DNA from: Zea mays
Lineage: Eukaryota; Streptophyta; Magnoliopsida; Poales; Poaceae
Direction of reading: 5' to 3'
Assembly: GCF_902167145.1 (NCBI RefSeq)
Contig: NC_050102.1
Coordinates: 6,696,850-6,760,849, forward strand
Length of the DNA stretch: 64,000 nt
Part shown: positions 21,117 through 33,100 of the stretch, piece by piece
Position numbering within the stretch: position 1 is the first letter of the stretch
Layout of the letters: every line of letters begins with the position of its first letter
Program-made: the position numbers and the translations under genes
The notes under the pieces: model-generated
The model's input: only the letters and a program-made list of their open reading frames with translations
Database searches by the model: none
What the model was told of the DNA's origin: nothing

Positions 21117-22885
21117 TGAGACAGCGAGGGCTGTGTTTGAGAGGATGCAGATGCGGAGTGTGTCACGCTGGAATGTCATGGTGTCGTTGTACATCCACCA
21201 AGGGAGGATGGACCTTATTGTGTCCATGTTCGAGAACATGGTAGATCAAACCATTGTCACTTGGAAAACCATCATAGCAGGGTATAACCAGAATGGGCTT
21301 GATGGCATGGCATTGAATTTCTTCTCACGAACGCTGAGTGCTTCTTCCATGGAGCCAGATGCATTCACAGTAATTAGTGTCCTATCAGCTTACACTAACC
21401 TTCGCATGCTGAAGATTGGAAAACAGATGCACTCTTAGGTAGCGTTTGGTTCTAGAGCCTAGTTGAATGGAACGGTTCTATTCAAAATTCTGAGGATAGA
21501 ACGGTTCTGTTCTATGTTTGGTAGTTAGAACAGAGCCGCTCTATTTTTTGTTTGGTTCTAGAGCGAAGTAGAATGGAGTGGCTCCGACGTGTGTTTGGTT
21601 ACAATGTAGCAGATCTCAATGGTATGAATTATACAAGCTGAGAAACATCCTAATGCTATTTTACTATATTAATTGTATGTACGAACATACATATGCTATA
21701 CGAATTAATTAAATTTCTACCTCATAATGGTATATACGAACATACTATATATAATATATAATATATATATATAGAGAGAGAATATGAATATATGAATTCT
21801 TTCAAGCGGCAGCATACAAATCAGTCAACGAATTCTTTCAAGCGGCTGCATATATATTTTGGCTGGAATTCTTTCAAGCGGCTGCATACGACGAAGGAAG
21901 AAGATAGACGAGCGTGGGCGTATGCGAGCGCACGAGTCCGGTTGTTTTCTGGGAGCGGACACATGCAGGATATCGAGGGAATATTCCTATACTAGAACAG
22001 CTCCGTTCCATTTTGATTCAAACCAAACATCCATATTACTAGAACAGAGCGGCTCTATCCTACCTAACTTTAGAACCAAACACTACCTTATATCTTGAGA
22101 ACTGGAATGTCGTGAAGCAATCAGATCATGAATGCTCTCATCTCAACTTATACAAAATCCAGAAGTATTAAGACTACAAGGAGGATCATGGACCAAGCAG
22201 TGGTTGCTGAACTGAATGTTATCTCCTTCACGGCTCTCCTGGAAGGCTATGCCAAGCTTGGGGACACAAAGCAGGCAAAGGAAATCTTCGACGTTATGAA
22301 CAATCGAGATGTCATTGCCTGGACTGCTATGATTGTTGGCTATCAACAGAATGGTCAAAATGATGAGGCCATGGAACTCTTCATGTTAATGATCAAAAGT
22401 GGCCCAAAACCAAACAGTCATACGCTTGCTGTTGTTCTCAGCCTATGCAAGCTTGACATATCTTGATTATGGGAAGCAGACCCACTGCAAGGCTATCAGG
22501 TCCTTGCAGGAGCAATCTGTCTCGTCAACAATGCCATTATCACAGTGTACATAAGGTCAGGCAGTGTGCCACTGGCCAGAAGGGTGTTTTATTAGATTTG
22601 TTGGGGGCAAGGAAACAATTAAATGGACTTCAATGATCGTGGCTATGGCACAACATGCTTTGGGAGAACAAGTCGTTGCCATTTTGAAAAAATGGTTCGT
22701 GTCGATATGAAACCAGACCGCATAACATACGTCGACTTGCATTTAGCCTACGCGCATGCTGGTTTTATAGACAAAGGGAGGTACTATGAGTAGATGTAGA
22801 ATGAGCATGATATTGTACTAGAGATGAGCCATTACAAATTTATTGTCTTTTTAAGAGTCAAACAGTTGGGCTCCAGTATTTGCAG
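21117..22885 (+). pseudogene. PPR pseudogene, copy 2 (tandem duplicate, MITE-split)
   Basis: It repeats copy 1 from GAGACAGCGAGGG (19953 in copy 1) through to AGTATTTGCAGTT and is highly similar throughout. It is interrupted by a 650-bp MITE at 21438-22087. Without the MITE the frame reads through repeats ending DVIAWTAMIVGYQQNGQND, so this copy keeps the ancestral sense codon where copy 1 has a stop. It decays after about 22,466. Confidence 0.75.
21438..22087. mobile_element. Tourist-like (PIF/Harbinger) MITE
   Basis: This is a 650-bp insertion with terminal inverted repeats (GGTAGCGTTTGGTTCTAGAG against the inverse of CTTTAGAACCAAACACTACC) and a TTA target duplication at 21435-21437 and 22088-22090. 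Copy 1 of the PPR sequence provides the empty site. It contains three spaced copies of GAATTCTTTCAAGCGGC (21,796-21,888) and no transposase. Confidence 0.85.
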
Positions 22886-23896
22886 TTCATAAAATAAAAA
22901 GGATGTCATCTTGTCATGTTCAGTGTATCTATGAATTCACATCTCCTTCAGTGCACTTAGGTTGCACTAGCTTTGTATGTTTATCTTACCTGGATTTAGT
23001 TATGTAGATTTATTGAGGTTTGAGCCTCAATAAGTTAATGCACTTAGTTGGAGTTGGGCTTTGGTACTTGACATTTTCTTTGTACTAACAATCGATATCT
23101 ATATAACAAAAAAGCAAGGATTTTCAAATTTAAATATAGATGCTAGAATCATGTGTATTTTGGTATGTACATGTCTCTTTGTAGCCACACCTTGTATAGT
23201 ATGCAATCAGCTTGATTAGTGTGTACATGTGTTCCTTCTTAGAGTTCTCATGTTTCCAATTAAAACACTAATTTCATGTAGACGATGCTTTGCACTTGAA
23301 CATAACAGTAAGGAAGGAAGTTTTGGTTCCCTAGATGGTTTGGGGGCTTAATTACAATGAACAACAACAACCTGACAAATGAAGGGATAGAATGCCTTGT
23401 GGCATTCTGGTGGGATACCAACATGGTATTCTCATTAAAACCTAGAGAGCGACAAGACACAATAGTTTGCTTGCGACGAGAGACAGCAACTATGATCTTG
23501 CATAGTTCATCTTCATCAAGCACCAAATCAACATTAAAAGTTGTAAGAAGCTGCAGAAAAGCCTGTGCCTGTTTGGATGTTAGCTTTGAAAGACAACATT
23601 GTTTGAAAACTGCAACAATATTTGTGGTATTAAGAAAATTGTAGTATACTACTCATGTTTGTATAAATTGAGAACACTTTGTTGTTGCTTGCAAATAGAT
23701 CAGTTCGTCACTTTGTGTGCTGCCTTAAGTTACCCAAGGGCATTGAACTATTGTTCTTATTTTGGCATTGATATGCTTACTTGTGTTTATCTCACTTTCG
23801 GTGATATGGAATAGCAGTTGTTGTTATATGACTTGTATAGAAATCATTTCCAAGTTATTATGTTGAAGTGCTGCTTATAAATGTGACAATTTGCAG
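22886..23896. other. Helitron X interior, no gene identified
   Basis: AT-rich sequence with a few short frames, the longest at 23357-23644 (95 codons) without recognisable similarity. A segment around 23,765-23,800 is repeated imperfectly at 24,640-24,670. Confidence 0.35.
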
Positions 23897-24076
23897 GTAC
23901 TATTAATGAGTGGCATGAGCAAAGGTGCCTTTGCTGAAATAACTTTATTGAGAAGCACCGAGGAACAAGTTGTGCACTTGAAGAAGGATCATTCTGTTTT
24001 TGCAATTGGAGGCCCTTGGAATGCATCAATAGATGGTCGTGATCCATCAACTGATTGTTCTTTCTTATCCCGCTAG
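23897..24076 (+). pseudogene. CCAR1/RSA1-like exon fragment
   Basis: After an acceptor (ATTTGCAG|GTACTA) the frame reads VLLMSGMSKGAFAEITLL and then KKDHSVFAIGGPW, followed by GRDPSTDCSFLSR. The order LMSGMSK, KKDxSxxAIGGPW, DPSxDxS matches a conserved segment of plant CCAR1-like nuclear proteins related to SHORT ROOT IN SALT MEDIUM 1. The spacer between the two halves is shorter than I expect for the family, and a stop follows immediately, so it is a truncated captured exon. The assignment comes from recalled family motifs, without alignment. Confidence 0.5.
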
Positions 24077-24683
24077 ATTTGTTGTCTTTCAACCTTGGAA
24101 ATCAAAGGAACGAGCATTTGAGCAATAGAAAGGATATAGGACGAGGCCGAATCTGATGTGGGGAAGAGGGGGAGGGAAAGATTGAGATGGACATATCACA
24201 ACACAAATGGGGGGAGGGGAATGGGGGATAGGATATGAAAAGGGAAATGAGGTATGACAATTACGGGAGGAATTAGGAATAATGCTGGACTCCCAAAACT
24301 AAGGATACGTTTGATTTGAGGTCAAAGTAGGATGAGGCGGGGGCGACACGGTACCCTTGATTTTTTGGGATCACGCCGCCACCAAAAATTGCTCCCGTAT
24401 TCACCTTGCCCCCGCATGACTCTCATACAATTACTATAGAAAATGTGGCCGCCCCCTTCCATCCCTCCTTGTACCTCCAACCAAACACACAGAAAGGAGG
24501 GGACACATGATTAAGAATGAGATGTGCATCAGTATTTGCCATTTAGAACATTATTTTAATGTCCATCTTTGCATCTCACTTTCGGATTAAACTTCCATTC
24601 AGATAGGAGGTGACACATGATTAAGAATGACATTGATATGCTTACTTGTGCTTATCTCACTTCCAGATTAAACTTCGTATTAA
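24077..24683. other. Helitron X interior, no gene identified
   Basis: Repetitive non-coding sequence. GACACATGATTAAGAATGA occurs twice (about 24,503 and 24,611), indicating a local duplication. Confidence 0.35.
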
Positions 24684-24965
24684 TCTCTACTCCTGTTAAG
24701 GGGCTAAGGGAGGCGTCCATAGGGGCGAGGTCGTGCCCCCACCCCCGTCCTTGGCGCCTCTTCCACCACCCCGTCCGAGACACCGCTGGTGCCACGTGAT
24801 GCCCGCCCCTGCCACGCGTTGCCAGACTCGACACCTCCCCCTGTGCCAGACAGACACCACACGATGCCTGCCCGAGACTATGCCCCCCACGCCCACCACT
24901 CTCGTTCGTATCAATGTTTTATATTAATTTTTAATTTCTGTAGCAACGCACAGACACATACCTAG
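24684..24965 (+). mobile_element. Mini-Helitron (282 bp)
   Basis: The 5' end is A|TCTCTACTCC at 24684. The 3' end is CTAG|T at 24965, preceded by the hairpin CTGT-AGCAACGC-ACAG about 10 bp inside. Both the A/T insertion context and the hairpin placement fit Helitrons. The interior is C-rich with no protein. It is in the opposite orientation to the surrounding Helitrons. Confidence 0.55.
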
Positions 24966-25026
24966 TAAATAGTATTAAGATATTTATTCAAATATAATTA
25001 TTTTTTTATTTCTAGATACTAAGCTA

Positions 25027-25083
25027 CATGTAGTCTAGTGGTTAGCCCCAAATTTTTGGAACAGTGGGGTGTGGGTTTGAGTG
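25027..25083 (+). repeat. tRNA-derived (SINE-like) segment
   Basis: TAGTCTAGTGG (25031-25041) fits the tRNA A-box, and GGTTTGAGTGC about 30 bp later is a degenerate B-box. Spacing is tRNA-like but there is no intact cloverleaf. A second copy next door (25442-25452, continuing at 33714) has the same A-box and was split by LTR element 2. Confidence 0.4.
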
Positions 25084-25452
25084 CTAGTAGCGCGGACGGC
25101 GTCGGGTGCTAGGCAGCCACAGTAGGTAGCTGTGCGGGCGCTGGGCATGGGGCCCATAGGGCACGACTCCCGAGGAGGGCACGTGGGGGCGCTAGGGTCC
25201 GCTGCACGGGCGCTGGGCATGGGCCCATAGGGCACAACTCCCGAGCAGGGCGCGTGGGGCGGACCTAGAGGGTCAGCGTGGAGGGTGAAGCCGTGGTAGC
25301 ACCAGGTGCCCACATTAGGTTCTTAATAGATTACTAACCAGTTGCCCGTGATTTGCTACAATTTTTATATATCATATAAATAGGTATTAGGATATTTATT
25401 CAAATATAATTATTGTTTCTTTTTAAACACAAAGGTATGTGTGATCTAGTGG

Positions 25453-28400
25453 TGTAAGGCCCAAAACTTATATAAAAAAAACTATAATAAAAATAATGAA
25501 TAAATATATATATATATATGATAATGCTTTGGGATTATGAAACCTAAGGCGATTAATTGATCCCTTTTAGTTTAACAAGTTCAAGTAATAGGATTATATT
25601 AGTCGAATAACAAAATAAATAAAGACAAAAAATGGGCACCTCATAATGAAATTCTTATATTTGTATTCAAATTTGTGAAACAAGTTTGAGTTTAAAAAAA
25701 ATTATAATTTGAAAATAAAAAGGGAACAAAAAAAGGATGGGAATTTAAAGGAAATAATTTATTTCCCCCTAAATAAATGACAAGGAAAACAATAAATAAA
25801 ATATTGGAAATAATAGATGCTATATTTTCTTAAAGGGTGTGTTTGATAACTTGGGAGTTCATAACATGAGTTGAATTGAATTTAAAGGGAGGGATTATAA
25901 ATGGGAGAAGAATATAGAAAGGAAAAAGAGAAAATAGAGAAATCCCGGCTGGGCCGTTTTCCTCTTCGGCCGGCCCAACTCAGCTTCTCTCCCCGCTCAG
26001 CCCATGGCGCTCACTGCCGTACATGTATGTGGCTTACTAGTGGGGCCGCCCTGTCATCACCTATTCCTTGCTCCGTGCGCATCTCAACAGAACCCGCCAT
26101 GCTCGCATGGTCAGCACTCCCTCGCCGCGATGTTCGCCGTTCGGTTCCCTCCGCTCGGACTTCACCGTGGTGCATAAAAGCCGAAGCTCCGCGACCCCCT
26201 TCCCTCCATCCACCAAATCGAGGCTGCATCGAGTCGTTGGGAGCCTCGCCTGGCATGGAGAGGAGATCGGAGCATGAACACAGAGAGAGATTGGGATGGG
26301 CCGCCACCGTCGCTAGCCGAGCACCAAATCGACTGATGACTTGTGTGCGGTTTGGGGGGATTGGAGTTCAGTGTCGTGGTGGTGCTTGTCAACTCCAACC
26401 CGGTCACCGTCTTGGCCGACTCGGGCCTCACCCACCACACCTGCATCGAGCCCATGGCGCCTCCGCTGCGCGAGCACATCATCGACGCCGAGCGCCCCGA
26501 CGCGATGCTCCCCACCATGGGCGGCCAGACCGTGCTCAACCTAGCGGTCTCGCTCGCCGGTTCGGGCACTGCTCGTCAGGATGGATCGCCGAGCGCCGCC
26601 ACCTGGGTGCTCACGCCGCCACGGTGGATTCTCTGGTCGTCGTGCTTGAGGGTCGGGGGAAGGAAGATGCCTTGGGCACCGTTTGATCTCCGGCCGACGG
26701 TGGGGATTTGACCCCAAGGTACCTCTTCGTCAAATGAATACGGACCGTTGATCGCCGATCGGTGGGTGGCGAGCGGTTTTGTGCTCATAAAATCCTGATG
26801 GTCGGATTTTGATCTGATGGCCGCGTTCCCATACCGATTCGGGGTCTGATCCGGGCCGTTGGATCTAATCCGAGCGGCTGGAATTCACCATACCCCTTCG
26901 GCCAGGCTTTTTACGTAAGAGACCCTTACATTTTTAGTTACTAACCCGCGATCCGTGGTTGCTGTGCGCTGAGTCTCGGGATTCTTACATGGTAGCCCCC
27001 TGGCTTTTGGTTTATTTATGCGCGCAGTCTTGTAACAGAGGTAATTGAGAAAAACCATATGGAAATTGATTTTTATTACAAAAACAATTCTAGCAACTTG
27101 TAAAATTCATATAAAATTCATTTTAACTCCTTTTTATCCCATTCCAGTTCCTATAATTTTGTAATAATATTGCTTATCACATAGTGTCTCTGGTTTGACA
27201 TGAAAACTGTATTAAAATTAATCTCTTAATTAATATTGTATCAAATACATAAAACCTTTAGAAATACATAATGTCCCCATTTTAACTCTGAATTGACCCG
27301 TTCTAGTTGTGTTAGTTTCGTAATAAAATTATTTACACTTTGGTAACCTTATTTTATCATGAGACATGTTTTAAATAATTAATTTGTTTATCCTATGTTA
27401 ATTGGATTAATCTATGTCTATTGGATGAACTTCTTTAATATTAATATAGCATTCTGATCTTACGGTTATAATTTGACTAGATGATCTTTAATCAAATAAT
27501 GACTTAGATTAAAGTTGAGATAATTAGTTATAAAATAATCTCTCATATGATTTACACTAACCAATTTATAATATAACTTAATATTTTAATCACATAGATC
27601 TTCTATAAATCATAACTCCTTAACCATAACTCCGATCTTAGTAGTTCTTGTTTCCTACGATCTCGTAGCTTCGTGTAGATTATTATTACGCAGTTTATTC
27701 TTTTGTTTGGTGTAATGTTAATTTTGCCTATACACTATTTGTTTGTATTTCTACGACTAGCAGTGAGGTCACGAGAATATGAAGAGCAAGTTGGTACCTG
27801 GAATCTCAAGTCCCAGGCAAGTTGTGCCCTTGATCACTTCTTTTTACCCAGCCATGTTCTAATTAATCATAATGAACTGCATAGGTTAATTTTGATGGGA
27901 CCCAATAGGTTACCCTAGTTTGATTATCTTTATACCTTGTTACCACTGAACTTTTTGGGTAGTACTTGCTAGTGCTTTATGTGGTTTTGGGTATGAAGAT
28001 ACATTACTCATGATTATACTTTTGTTATCCGTTGTTATTTATCGTTCATGATAAGATCATTATGTTAATTGGAACATGGAGCGACCACCCGGGAAAACAG
28101 TGCTACCACAAGGGTATAATGGGACGCCCTTGGCTGATTAATTAGGAAAGCTAGTGGAGGACTACCTTACCCGAAAGGGGCAAGGGCAGTAGGGGAGTGG
28201 TCAGTGTAGGGAGGCCCTCGGGAGGATTTTGCTGCGATGGCGGTCCTGCAAGGGAATTCCTGCATTGGAGGTTCCTATAAACTGTAGCGGGTTTTCTGAA
28301 GCTAGTGGAACTTTGTAAAGGCCTCGTAGTGTTACCCTGCCTCGCCTCCTCGGTAGAGGTGTATGGGAAGTCGCGATCCCTTGGCAGATGGGTAACATGA

Positions 28401-29053
28401 CTTGTGGGTAAAGATGCGCCACCTCTGCAGAGTGTAAAACTGGTATACTAGCCGTGCTCACGGTCATGAGCAGCTCGGACCCTCACATGATTAATTTATG
28501 GAACTTAAATTCAATTTGTCATATGCATTGCATCGCAGGTGATGTTGTTACTTCTGTTCTACTATTTAATTGGGTTGGTATTTACTTATACTTAGTAATT
28601 GCTAATAAAATTTTGACCAACTTTAAAAGCAATGCTCAGCTCTAACCATCCTCTTTGGTAAGCCTTACACTTCACGTGAGCTCCCACCTTTGGCGAGATC
28701 ATGCACATTATTCCCCACAACTTGTTGAGCGATGAACGTATGTGAGCTCACTCTTGCTGTCTCACACCCCCCACAGGTCAAGAGCAGGTACCACAGGATG
28801 AGGAGCTTGGTGGATGCTGTGATGAGTTCGTGAGTGGTCTAGGTCGTCGTCTCCCAGTCAACTTTGGGTTGCTGGACCGTTGTCTCCTTATAATGTAATT
28901 ATTTACTTATTTTGTATAGAACTCCTGTTATGTAGTAAAGATGTGACATTCGATCCTGTGCCATGATTCATCATATGTGTGAGACTTGGTCCCAGCACAC
29001 CTGGTGATTATGTTTACGCCCGGGCTTTAGACCCCTAAAACCCGGGTGTTACA
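25453..29053 (+). repeat. 5' LTR of LTR element 2
   Basis: It starts TGTAAGGCCC and ends CCCGGGTGTTACA. It contains the carbamoyl-phosphate synthase fragment and an open but unrecognisable 261-codon frame (25901-26686). Confidence 0.9.
26373..26567 (+). pseudogene. carB-like fragment: Carbamoyl-phosphate synthase large-subunit fragment (5' LTR copy)
   Basis: The frame reads VVVVLVNSNPVTVLADSGLT, then CIEPMAPPLREHIIDAERPD and AMLPTMGGQTVLNLAVSLAG. This is the ATP-grasp N-terminal region of the CPSase large subunit, where VNSNP, AERPDAxLPTMGGQTxLNLA are family hallmarks. In plants CPSase makes carbamoyl phosphate for arginine and pyrimidines in plastids. Only about 65 of more than 1,000 residues are present, followed by a frame change and no further similarity, so it is a captured piece without enzyme function. 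LTR element 1 lacks it. Confidence 0.8.
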
Positions 29054-29057
29054 GAAG

Positions 29058-29068
29058 TGGTATCAGAG
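29058..29068 (+). promoter_or_regulatory. Primer-binding site of LTR element 2
   Basis: TGGTATCAGAG, four bases after the 5' LTR, complementary to initiator-Met tRNA. It occupies the same position as in LTR element 1. Confidence 0.88.
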
Positions 29069-30107
29069 GAATGTTGACTGTAGGACGAAACCTAGATAGA
29101 ACTGGACAACCAATACTTACTTACATTTGCTACTCTGATTCTTTTCTAAACTTATCTTATTCTTTTCTCATCTATTTCCGCTTTACTTTGATTATTCTTA
29201 CCTTTTCATTCTAAAGACATATGTGGATTTCGCACTTTGAAATCCTGTACCTAAAGTGACTTTAGGAATAGGAGACCTACTCTTAGGAACAAAAACAAAA
29301 CTATTTTTTTCTATATGCTTGAATGCTTGTTCTTATGATACTTGTCTGATTTGGATCTTTGATTGAGTGCGATGAGTTGTGGAGTAATGTCCACAATTAC
29401 ATCTATATATACATATAGTAAAGAAAAAAATGTTGATACAATAACTAGCCAACTTAGATTATCCCCCACTAAAACATAGTAAGCTTAATAGATCCATCTC
29501 ATCTCAAAAGATCCTAATTTATCATAATTAAAATCTATCTAGCTTAATAGATCAATCTTATCTTAAAATATACTCTATTACCTTAGAGGATTCATCTTAT
29601 CTTGAAAAGATTTTATGTCATTCTAATAGATCTAACCCAACCAATAGAGTCTTGATGGATTGCATAATCTATCAAACCCCACCTGACATCAAACCAAATT
29701 TTGGCCTACATCATGCAGTCTATCTCATCCATATCCATCTTAACCATATTCCCCTAACTCCGAGAATATACACTGATCTCGACTCAATGAGACCAAGATC
29801 AGAAAAGGACAAGATAAACCTCGTCAAGGAAGGAGAGAAGTCAAACTCGATCTTCAGATGCATTACCACCCAACACGGAGTTCTTCCTCACCATAAAATT
29901 TCTTACCCCTGGCTATTCTTGCCCTAACCTAGCTTTCATCCTACATAACAAGGTGACCATACCTATATATATACCTATTCTTTCATAACCCCTTTCTCAA
30001 TAACATGACACTTCTTAGAAGTTAAAGGCTAAACTATAAATAAAGCTTTTTACATCCCTGTCCTTACAAATCTCGAGGACGAGATTATTTTTAAGGGGGG
30101 TAGAATT

Positions 30108-33100
30108 TGTAAGGCCCAAAACTTATATAAAAAAAACTATAATAAAAATAATGAATAAATATATATATATATATGATAATGCTTTGGGATTATGAAACCT
30201 AAGGCGATTAATTGATCCCTTTTAGTTTAACAAGTTCAAGTAATAGGATTATATTAGTCGAATAACAAAATAAATAAAGACAAAAAATGGGCACCTCATA
30301 ATGAAATTCTTATATTTGTATTCAAATTTGTGAAACAAGTTTGAGTTTAAAAAAATTATAATTTGAAAATAAAAAGGGAACAAAAAAAGGATGGGAATTT
30401 AAAGGAAATAATTTATTTCCCCCTAAATAAATGACAAGGAAAACAATAAATAAAATATTGGAAATAATAGATGCTATATTTTCTTAAAGGGTGTGTTTGA
30501 TAACTTGGGAGTTCATAACATGAGTTGAATTGAATTTAAAGGGAGGGATTATAAATGGGAGAAGAATATAGAAAGGAAAAAGAGAAAATAGAGAAATCCC
30601 GGCTGGGCCGTTTTCCTCTTCGGCCGGCCCAACTCAGCTTCTCTCCCCGCTCAGCCCATGGCGCTCACTGCCGTACATGTATGTGGCTTACTAGTGGGGC
30701 CGCCCTGTCATCACCTATTCCTTGCTCCGTGCGCATCTCAACAGAACCCGCCATGCTCGCATGGTCAGCACTCCCTCGCCGCGATGTTCGCCGTTCGGTT
30801 CCCTCCGCTCGGACTTCACCGTGGTGCATAAAAGCCGAAGCTCCGCGACCCCCTTCCCTCCATCCACCAAATCGAGGCTGCATCGAGTCGTTGGGAGCCT
30901 CGCCTGGCATGGAGAGGAGATCGGAGCATGAACACAGAGAGAGATTGGGATGGGCCGCCACCGTCGCTAGCCGAGCACCAAATCGACTGATGACTTGTGT
31001 GCGGTTTGGGGGGATTGGAGTTCAGTGTCGTGGTGGTGCTTGTCAACTCCAACCCGGTCACCGTCTTGGCCGACTCGGGCCTCACCCACCACACCTGCAT
31101 CGAGCCCATGGCGCCTCCGCTGCGCGAGCACATCATCGACGCCGAGCGCCCCGACGCGATGCTCCCCACCATGGGCGGCCAGACCGTGCTCAACCTAGCG
31201 GTCTCGCTCGCCGGTTCGGGCACTGCTCGTCAGGATGGATCGCCGAGCGCCGCCACCTGGGTGCTCACGCCGCCACGGTGGATTCTCTGGTCGTCGTGCT
31301 TGAGGGTCGGGGGAAGGAAGATGCCTTGGGCACCGTTTGATCTCCGGCCGACGGTGGGGATTTGACCCCAAGGTACCTCTTCGTCAAATGAATACGGACC
31401 GTTGATCGCCGATCGGTGGGTGGCGAGCGGTTTTGTGCTCATAAAATCCTGATGGTCGGATTTTGATCTGATGGCCGCGTTCCCATACCGATTCGGGGTC
31501 TGATCCGGGCCGTTGGATCTAATCCGAGCGGCTGGAATTCACCATACCCCTTCGGCCAGGCTTTTTACGTAAGAGACCCTTACATTTTTAGTTACTAACC
31601 CGCGATCCGTGGTTGCTGTGCGCTGAGTCTCGGGATTCTTACATGGTAGCCCCCTGGCTTTTGGTTTATTTATGCGCGCAGTCTTGTAACAGAGGTAATT
31701 GAGAAAAACCATATGGAAATTGATTTTTATTACAAAAACAATTCTAGCAACTTGTAAAATTCATATAAAATTCATTTTAACTCCTTTTTATCCCATTCCA
31801 GTTCCTATAATTTTGTAATAATATTGCTTATCACATAGTGTCTCTGGTTTGACATGAAAACTGTATTAAAATTAATCTCTTAATTAATATTGTATCAAAT
31901 ACATAAAACCTTTAGAAATACATAATGTCCCCATTTTAACTCTGAATTGACCCGTTCTAGTTGTGTTAGTTTCGTAATAAAATTATTTACACTTTGGTAA
32001 CCTTATTTTATCATGAGACATGTTTTAAATAATTAATTTGTTTATCCTATGTTAATTGGATTAATCTATGTCTATTGGATGAACTTCTTTAATATTAATA
32101 TAGCATTCTGATCTTACGGTTATAATTTGACTAGATGATCTTTAATCAAATAATGACTTAGATTAAAGTTGAGATAATTAGTTATAAAATAATCTCTCAT
32201 ATGATTTACACTAACCAATTTATAATATAACTTAATATTTTAATCACATAGATCTTCTATAAATCATAACTCCTTAACCATAACTCCGATCTTAGTAGTT
32301 CTTGTTTCCTACGATCTCGTAGCTTCGTGTAGATTATTATTACGCAGTTTATTCTTTTGTTTGGTGTAATGTTAATTTTGCCTATACACTATTTGTTTGT
32401 ATTTCTACGACTAGCAGTGAGGTCACGAGAATATGAAGAGCAAGTTGGTACCTGGAATCTCAAGTCCCAGGCAAGTTGTGCCCTTGATCACTTCTTTTTA
32501 CCCAGCCATGTTCTAATTAATCATAATGAACTGCATAGGTTAATTTTGATGGGACCCAATAGGTTACCCTAGTTTGATTATCTTTATACCTTGTTACCAC
32601 TGAACTTTTTGGGTAGTACTTGCTAGTGCTTTATGTGGTTTTGGGTATGAAGATACATTACTCATGATTATACTTTTGTTATCCGTTGTTATTTATCGTT
32701 CATGATAAGATCATTATGTTAATTGGAACATGGAGCGACCACCCGGGAAAACAGTGCTACCACAAGGGTATAATGGGACGCCCTTGGCTGATTAATTAGG
32801 AAAGCTAGTGGAGGACTACCTTACCCGAAAGGGGCAAGGGCAGTAGGGGAGTGGTCAGTGTAGGGAGGCCCTCGGGAGGATTTTGCTGCGATGGCGGTCC
32901 TGCAAGGGAATTCCTGCATTGGAGCTTCCTATAAACTGTAGCGGGTTTTCTGAAGCTAGTGGAACTTTGTAAAGGCCTCGTAGTGTTACCCTGCCTCGCC
33001 TCCTCGGTAGAGGTGTATGGGAAGTCGCGATCCCTTGGCAGATGGGTAACATGACTTGTGGGTAAAGATGCGCCACCTCTGCAGAGTGTAAAACTGGTAT

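Larger units (their letters stand above)
19121..25330 (-). mobile_element. Helitron X carrying PPR and CCAR1/RSA1-like fragments
   Basis: The 3' end is at 19121: on the minus strand the hairpin CCGTAGCAAAATACGG is followed by CTAG and then a T. The candidate 5' end is at 25330 (A|TCTATTAAGAACC on the minus strand). The same 5' and 3' signatures recur in the neighbouring Helitron B, which supports pairing these ends. The interior holds PPR pseudogene copies on the opposite strand, an RSA1-like exon and a 282-bp plus-strand mini-Helitron. No Rep/helicase is seen. The end pairing is inference; 24966-25330 could instead be a separate small copy. Confidence 0.4.

Noticed and set aside
24715..24930. 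Short GC-rich frames in the mini-Helitron
   Set aside because: Open on both strands, no similarity to a known protein, and confined to a 282-bp transposon.
25901..26686. 261-codon frame in the LTR of element 2 (copy at 30555-31340)
   Set aside because: It lies in the GC-rich LTR and has no family similarity. The only recognisable protein (the CPSase fragment) is in a different frame.
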